From Chloroflexaceae bacterium (GTDB lineage: Bacteria > Chloroflexota > Chloroflexia > Chloroflexales > Chloroflexaceae): a stretch of 64,000 nt of DNA. The stretch is taken from assembly GCA_025057155.1 (NCBI GenBank), contig JANWYD010000013.1:96679-160678 (forward strand). The letters are read 5' to 3'. Below, piece after piece: positions 60,365-64,000 of the stretch; position 1 is the first letter of the stretch, and the number at the start of each line of letters is the position of its first letter. A program made the translations under genes and the position numbers. Under the pieces are notes generated by a model. The model had not been told where the DNA came from and made no database searches. It saw only the letters and a program-made list of their open reading frames with translations.

Positions 60365-60813
60365 TTGATCCGGCTCACCTTGGCCGCTCCTTTGGCCCCT
60401 ACACGGTGACGGTGGAGCGTGAGCAGATCCGCCGCTTTGCCGAAAGCCTTGGCCTCCCCGAACGAGTCTACTACGACGAGTCGGCCGCACGGGCCGCAGG
60501 TCTGCCCGATCTGCCCGCGCCACCCACGCTGGCAACCTGTTACGGGTTGTGGGCCAACCCGCCCCTGCTCGCTGAACTGGAGGCCCTGGGGGCGCCGCTC
60601 CTGCGCCTGTTGCACGGGGAGCAGGGCTACGTGTACCACGTTCCTGTGTTTGCCGGCGACACGCTGACCGGCGCGCCGGTTATCGCCGCGCTGGCGCGCA
60701 AGGAGGGCCGGCGCGGCCCCTTCCAGGTGCTCACCCTGGAGACGCGCTGGCGTAATCAATGGGACGAGCTGGCTATCATCGATACGCTGGTCGTAGTAGT
60801 GCTGGGCGCATAA
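60361..60813 (+). CDS. MaoC-like (FAS1/HadA-type) dehydratase N-terminal domain protein
   Basis: A 150-residue hotdog protein of the MaoC N-terminal / FAS1-dehydratase group. YTVTVEREQIRRFAESLGLP then LPAPPTLATCYGLWANPP and LHGEQGYVYHVPVFAGDTLT are characteristic; RWRNQWDELAIIDTLVVVV ends it. In HadAB-type enzymes this subunit lacks the catalytic residues and pairs with a MaoC subunit such as the one at 61100. Its start overlaps the ligase stop (ATGA). Confidence 0.87.
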   Translation: MIDPAHLGRSFGPYTVTVEREQIRRFAESLGLPERVYYDESAARAAGLPDLPAPPTLATCYGLWANPPLLAELEALGAPLLRLLHGEQGYVYHVPVFAGDTLTGAPVIAALARKEGRRGPFQVLTLETRWRNQWDELAIIDTLVVVVLGA

Positions 60814-60837
60814 TCAACCAGGAACCCTGGCGTCCTT

Positions 60838-60976
60838 ATCCGTGAGCTGAGTTTTTCGCTAAACGTCTGCCCCCTCCCCAACCCTCCCCCGCCGGGGGAG
60901 GAAGTCCGGCTCCTCCCCCCGGCGGGGGGAGGCGGGGAGGGGGGCGGAAAAGCAAGGAAACTGAGTTCACAGACTA
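60838..60976. repeat. Palindromic mini-element with inverted ends, copy 3
   Basis: The right end, GGAAACTGAGTTCACAGACTA (ending 60976), matches the inverted end of the copy at 6480. The interior has the same C-rich then G-rich arms around CCGGCTCC. The left end, GTGAGCTGAGTTTTTCGCT, is partly diverged. Confidence 0.7.
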
Positions 60977-60996
60977 CTCATTGCAAGATTATAGCG

Positions 60997-61095
60997 TTTC
61001 TCGGAAAGGTTGACTCGCAACACTGGCGGCGCAAGCCTGGCAAGCCACACGGCTCAGTGTCCTCAGTGGATCAAGCATTCCGGTCAGTGCTCTAG
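60997..61095. repeat. 99-bp upstream sequence shared with 58620-58718, copy B
   Basis: The partner of copy A, immediately before the MaoC hydratase start. Fixed blocks include GCGTTTCTC, GCCAC.CGGC, CCTCAG.GGATCA and CATTCCGG. Confidence 0.7.
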
Positions 61096-61099
61096 AACC

Positions 61100-61516
61100 A
61101 TGCTATCTTCCAACACCTACCGCATTGGCGACGAGTTGCCCGGCTTCGAGACCGAACCGCTGACGCTGGATTGGTTCAGCCGCTACGCTGTGGCTTCCGG
61201 CGATTACAATCCACTCCACACCGACCCTGCGGTTGGGCAGGCGGCAGGCCACGGCGGGGTCATCGCCCATGGCATGCTGGTTATGGGCTTGCTTGGTCGC
61301 GTCGCAGCCCACCTGGGCGGCCCGGGGACATTCCAGGAGTTTCGCGCCCGCTTTCAGGCCCCGACCCGTCCGGGTGACCGGCTCCGCTGCGGCGGGCGCA
61401 TCACGGCAATCTACGAGCGCGAGGGGCGCACCTTCGTCGAAGCGGAACTCTGGGCAGTCGGTCAGGACGGGAGCGCCCGCGCCAGCGGCGTGGTTGTCGC
61501 GGCGCTGCTGTCCTGA
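61100..61516 (+). CDS. MaoC-type (R)-enoyl-CoA hydratase
   Basis: A 138-residue hotdog hydratase with the MaoC signature: YAVASGDYNPLHTDPAVGQA then AGHGGVIAHGMLVMGLLGRV. The Asp and His of the hydratase site are in SGDYNPLHTD. It would hydrate enoyl-CoA to the (R)-3-hydroxyacyl-CoA or do the reverse. It may form the active HadB-like partner of the 60361 gene, although an element and the 99-bp copy separate them. The start ATG has no clear ribosome binding site. Confidence 0.88.
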   Translation: MLSSNTYRIGDELPGFETEPLTLDWFSRYAVASGDYNPLHTDPAVGQAAGHGGVIAHGMLVMGLLGRVAAHLGGPGTFQEFRARFQAPTRPGDRLRCGGRITAIYEREGRTFVEAELWAVGQDGSARASGVVVAALLS

Positions 61517-61616
61517 GCGACGTGGCCGAACGGAATATGCCCGCCCGAAGGAAGCGGCTGGGAGAGCTGCACTCTAACCGGGCGCACTTCGTTCTCTGAT
61601 CATCTGGAGGAGAGGC

Positions 61617-61633
61617 GGGAAACCCGGTTTCTC
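61617..61633. repeat. GAAACCCGGTTTC palindromic repeat
   Basis: GGGAAACCCGGTTTCTCC, nearly perfect, followed by a GGACTCCGTC tail, between the hydratase and the PH-like membrane gene. Confidence 0.7.
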
Positions 61634-61728
61634 CGGACTCCGTCTAAGGAATGCGCAGGAGAATTGTGGTTTGCCCGCTGTCCGCGGGGGATAAAGCGGG
61701 TTTCGAGCGACCATTACTGGCTGATAGT

Positions 61729-62223
61729 ATGACCATCGTCCATCTTGCCGGAGGTGAGCGCCGGCTCATGGTGCGCTATCTGCCCGTGCTCACCTGGAGC
61801 TTCACCGTGCTGGCCTTATTCGGGATTGGCGACATCGTTGCCCGGATGCTCGACGGTCGCCTTCCCGTCGCCGCAGGGCCATTCACGGCCATCGCCATGC
61901 TTCTGGCTCTGACCGCCTTCGTCCTCTATACGGGCGGGCATCTGGTGGTAGCCACGTTTGACCGGGAACGCGACGCGGTGCGCATCGCCCGCTATGGCCT
62001 CCAGGGACGCCGGGTGGACGACCGGCGCCTGAGCGACGTAGTGGGGCTCGACGTGCGCATACTGCGGCGCGCGCAGCACCGCCTGGAATTGCGCATGCGC
62101 TCGGGAGAGCGCGTGCCGCTCACGCCCTACTATGTGGTGAGCTTTGGAATGGCCGGCGTGCCCCGCCTGAGCGGGTTTCTCGGCTTCGAGCCGACAGTGG
62201 TTCAGCAAGGCCGCCGGTGGTGA
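61729..62223 (+). CDS. Small membrane protein with a PH-like region
   Basis: A 164-residue protein. Two membrane segments (VLTWSFTVLALFGIGDIVAR and PFTAIAMLLALTAFVLYTG) are followed by a basic soluble region, DRERDAVRIARYGLQGRRVD then LELRMRSGERVPLTPYYVVS, that resembles bacterial PH-like domains. The start is uncertain: ATG 61729 gives a sensible N-terminus, an upstream ATG at 61651 adds a soluble extension. No family assignment is secure. The octamer repeat copy 6 follows directly after the stop. Confidence 0.6.
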   Translation: MTIVHLAGGERRLMVRYLPVLTWSFTVLALFGIGDIVARMLDGRLPVAAGPFTAIAMLLALTAFVLYTGGHLVVATFDRERDAVRIARYGLQGRRVDDRRLSDVVGLDVRILRRAQHRLELRMRSGERVPLTPYYVVSFGMAGVPRLSGFLGFEPTVVQQGRRW

Positions 62224-62226
62224 GGG

Positions 62227-62350
62227 AGATGTGGAGGTGCGGAGGTGTGGAGGTGTGGAGGTGTAGAGGTGTGGGCGCGTGCAACAAATAGACTCACATC
62301 TCCGCATCTCTACAGCTCCACATCTCCACACCTCTACAGCTCCACACCTC
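62227..62350. repeat. Octamer inverted-arm repeat, copy 6
   Basis: The left arm 62227-62273 (units GAGGTGCG, GAGGTGTG and GAGGTGTA) and right arm 62295-62350 (CTCCACATCTCCACACCTCT type) are only about 21 bases apart. The right arm runs directly into the stop codon of the ketopantoate-reductase-family gene (62350). Confidence 0.88.
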
Positions 62351-63381
62351 TAGCGCCCCACCGCGGCCAGCAGGCGTTCAGGCTGGCCGCGGTATTCGTT
62401 CCAGGAGATCTCGCCGCGGACGATGCCATCGAGGACGCGCCAGAGGGTAGCGTTAACTGGCGCGGGGATGCCGCGCATGGCGGCCTCCGCGGCGACGGCC
62501 CCATAGAGAAACTCGCCTTCGGAGCGGGTGCGACCCGCCCGCAGGTCTCGTAGCAGCGACGGGTCTTTGCCGCCGCGCCCCCGGCCCACCAGGCGGCGCA
62601 TCAGCGGACGCAGGGCGGCGCCGGGCAGCAGCCGCGCCAGCCAGACAATCGTCGCCGCCGGATATCCCGGCAGATTGACCGGACGCGCGCCCATAGCGTT
62701 CATCACCGCCAGCGCCTCGCGTACCGCCCGCAGGTCAACGTCAATCAGACGGTTGTCGGCGTAAATACGCTCCACCGGCATATCGAGAATAGCCGCCAGG
62801 GCGTTGCCCAGCATGTTCAGCAACGCCTTGGACCACTTGAGAGCGCGTGGGTCGGCGTAGGCGCGGGTGGGGAAATTGGCGGCGCGGAAGGCCGCCAGCC
62901 AGCGCTCCAGGTCGGTGGATGGATCCATAGAGGCCAGACCGACGCCGCCGAGTTTGGTGATCACGATCTCGGTGGGGCCGGGGATCTCCACCGAGGTGGT
63001 GATGGCGCCGGCAATCACGCGCGTCAACCCGAAGGCTTCGACCAGGCGCTCTTCATTGCCGATGCCGTTCTGCAACGAGAGAACGCGCTGCGGCGCCAGG
63101 TCGCGCAGGGTCTGGATCGCTCCTGGCGTGTCGTAACCCTTCACGCAGAGGATGGCCAGGTCGGGGCGCCGGCAGGGTTCGGGCAACTCGCCAGGGGCGG
63201 CGGCGGCAGCCAGGCGCACCTGCCTGACGCCGTCGGGGAAGCCGATCCGCAGCGGCGCGACACTCAGCGCCCGCACGCTGGCGGGCCGGGCCAGCAGCGC
63301 CGTCGGCTCCGTCCCGGCCAGCGTCAGGCGCCCGGCCACCTGCAACCCGATGGCGCCGCCCCCTACGACCACGATTGCCAC
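62350..63381 (-). CDS. Ketopantoate reductase family (PanE/ApbA) protein
   Basis: A 343-residue NADP-dependent reductase of the PanE/ApbA family. IVVVGGGAIGLQVAGRLTLA binds the nucleotide; VLSLQNGIGNEERLVEAFG and RALKWSKALLNMLGNALAAI (with the catalytic Lys) are family motifs. Ketopantoate reductase makes pantoate for coenzyme A, but the family includes many oxidoreductases and the C-terminal domain here is longer than in PanE. GTG 63381 with AAGGGAA upstream is the start. The octamer repeat abuts its stop, so its 3' end may be structured. Confidence 0.85.
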   Translation of the reverse strand: MAIVVVGGGAIGLQVAGRLTLAGTEPTALLARPASVRALSVAPLRIGFPDGVRQVRLAAAAAPGELPEPCRRPDLAILCVKGYDTPGAIQTLRDLAPQRVLSLQNGIGNEERLVEAFGLTRVIAGAITTSVEIPGPTEIVITKLGGVGLASMDPSTDLERWLAAFRAANFPTRAYADPRALKWSKALLNMLGNALAAILDMPVERIYADNRLIDVDLRAVREALAVMNAMGARPVNLPGYPAATIVWLARLLPGAALRPLMRRLVGRGRGGKDPSLLRDLRAGRTRSEGEFLYGAVAAEAAMRGIPAPVNATLWRVLDGIVRGEISWNEYRGQPERLLAAVGR

Positions 63382-63475
63382 AACATTCCCTTGGAATCTG
63401 ACGGGTAGCGCAGGCCAGAGGCTTGCGCTACTACGCTTCCTCCACAGGCCGTGGGGGAAGCCAGTCTCCTCATCG

Positions 63476-64000
63476 TTACCTCAGCCTGTCCTCGCCCTGG
63501 GCGGCCAGGACAGGCTGACTGCCGCGCCCCACGCCACAGTAGACGAAGCCCCGGGCAGCCATCTCCGCCGGCTCGTAGATGTTGCGCCCGTCGAGAACCA
63601 CGGGCTGGTTCATGAAACCTTTGATCTTATCCCAGTCGAGTTGCTTGAACTCGTTCCATTCGGTGATGATCAGCAGCGCATCGGCCTCCTTAGCCACATC
63701 GTAAGCCGTGCGGCAGAAGGTGATTTCAGGAATGATCTCGGCGGCCCGTTCCATCGCCACCGGGTCATACGCCTTGATCCGCGCACCCTCGCGCAACAGG
63801 GCGCGGATAATGTCTACGCTGGGCGCCTCGCGCATATCGTCGGTATTCGGCTTGAACGACAACCCCAGCACACCCACGCACTTGCCGGTGAGATTGCCAA
63901 GCAGCGTGATGACCTTCTCCACAAAGCGATCGCGGGCGCTCTGGTTGATGTCCATCACCGCCTGCAACAACTGCGGGTGGCACCCCGCCGAGGCCGCCAT
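63476..64000 (-). CDS. ugd: UDP-glucose 6-dehydrogenase, C-terminal part, cut by the window edge
   Basis: The last 174 codons of UDP-glucose dehydrogenase, which oxidises UDP-glucose to UDP-glucuronate for polysaccharide synthesis. VGVLGLSFKPNTDDMREAPS followed by VDIIRALLREGARIKAYDPV and VVLDGRNIY are the typical C-terminal NAD/UDP-binding segments. The N-terminal half with the catalytic Cys lies beyond the window. It is adjacent to the ketopantoate-reductase-family gene on the same strand. Confidence 0.93.
   Translation of the reverse strand: MAASAGCHPQLLQAVMDINQSARDRFVEKVITLLGNLTGKCVGVLGLSFKPNTDDMREAPSVDIIRALLREGARIKAYDPVAMERAAEIIPEITFCRTAYDVAKEADALLIITEWNEFKQLDWDKIKGFMNQPVVLDGRNIYEPAEMAARGFVYCGVGRGSQPVLAAQGEDRLR

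Overview
The window is GC-rich chromosomal DNA with densely packed, housekeeping-type genes on both strands. It most likely comes from a filamentous anoxygenic phototroph of the Chloroflexales (Chloroflexota, class Chloroflexia). The support is the anaerobic bacteriochlorophyll cyclase gene bchE beside bchJ, a complete hoxEFUYH bidirectional NiFe-hydrogenase operon, a carotenoid oxygenase, a secreted amidase and a secreted repeat protein of the style common in this phylum, and many short dispersed intergenic repeats. The genus cannot be fixed from this sequence alone. I see no rRNA, tRNA, CRISPR array, prophage or intact insertion sequence.

Layout. 1-6.3 kb: start of dnaK, an amine oxidase, a Nudix-lysR pair, a small membrane protein with a phosphoesterase, and a secreted repeat protein. 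6.7-12.1 kb: SbcC-type ATPase, arginase and an ArsA-type ATPase. 12.2-18.5 kb: histidine phosphatase, a HepT toxin remnant, a sirtuin, a DNA methyltransferase, a secreted protein, a PspC protein, a YbaK deacylase and the radical SAM enzyme AmrS. 18.6-21.7 kb: an anion-type ABC transporter with a duplicated permease. 21.7-22.6 kb has no intact gene but holds a well-delimited candidate noncoding RNA. 22.6-28.2 kb: DUF3037/HipA-like kinase/UDG cluster, gamma-carbonic anhydrase, sugar kinase, alpha/beta hydrolase and a glutamine amidotransferase. 28.3-34.8 kb: glgP-COG2231 glycosylase-chrA operon, a glycosyltransferase and signal peptidase I.

35.2-44.1 kb: an AmrS-like protein that has lost its iron-sulfur cysteines, a large secreted amidase, the PEP synthase regulator, a carotenoid oxygenase, a LysM protein and a solitary phage-tube-like protein. 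44.3-52.4 kb: bchJ-bchE divergent from hoxEFUYH, the energy and pigment core of the window. 52.6-64 kb: part of a BMP-type nucleoside/sugar ABC transporter, a thioesterase and flavin reductase, a phosphodiester glycosidase lipoprotein, an acyl-CoA ligase with two MaoC-type hydratases, a PH-like membrane protein, a ketopantoate-reductase-family enzyme and the end of UDP-glucose dehydrogenase.

The intergenic DNA is the most unusual part. At least five repeat families recur across the window: octamer arrays arranged as inverted arms, a roughly 140-bp palindromic element with inverted ends, a GAAACC/GGTTTC palindrome, CCAAAAT heptamers, and a GCGCGGAGG-type repeat. A 99-bp sequence is also duplicated upstream of two acyl-CoA metabolism genes. 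The best candidates for undescribed biology are the cysteine-less AmrS paralog, the roughly 290-nt RNA at 22.1-22.4 kb and the octamer inverted-arm elements.
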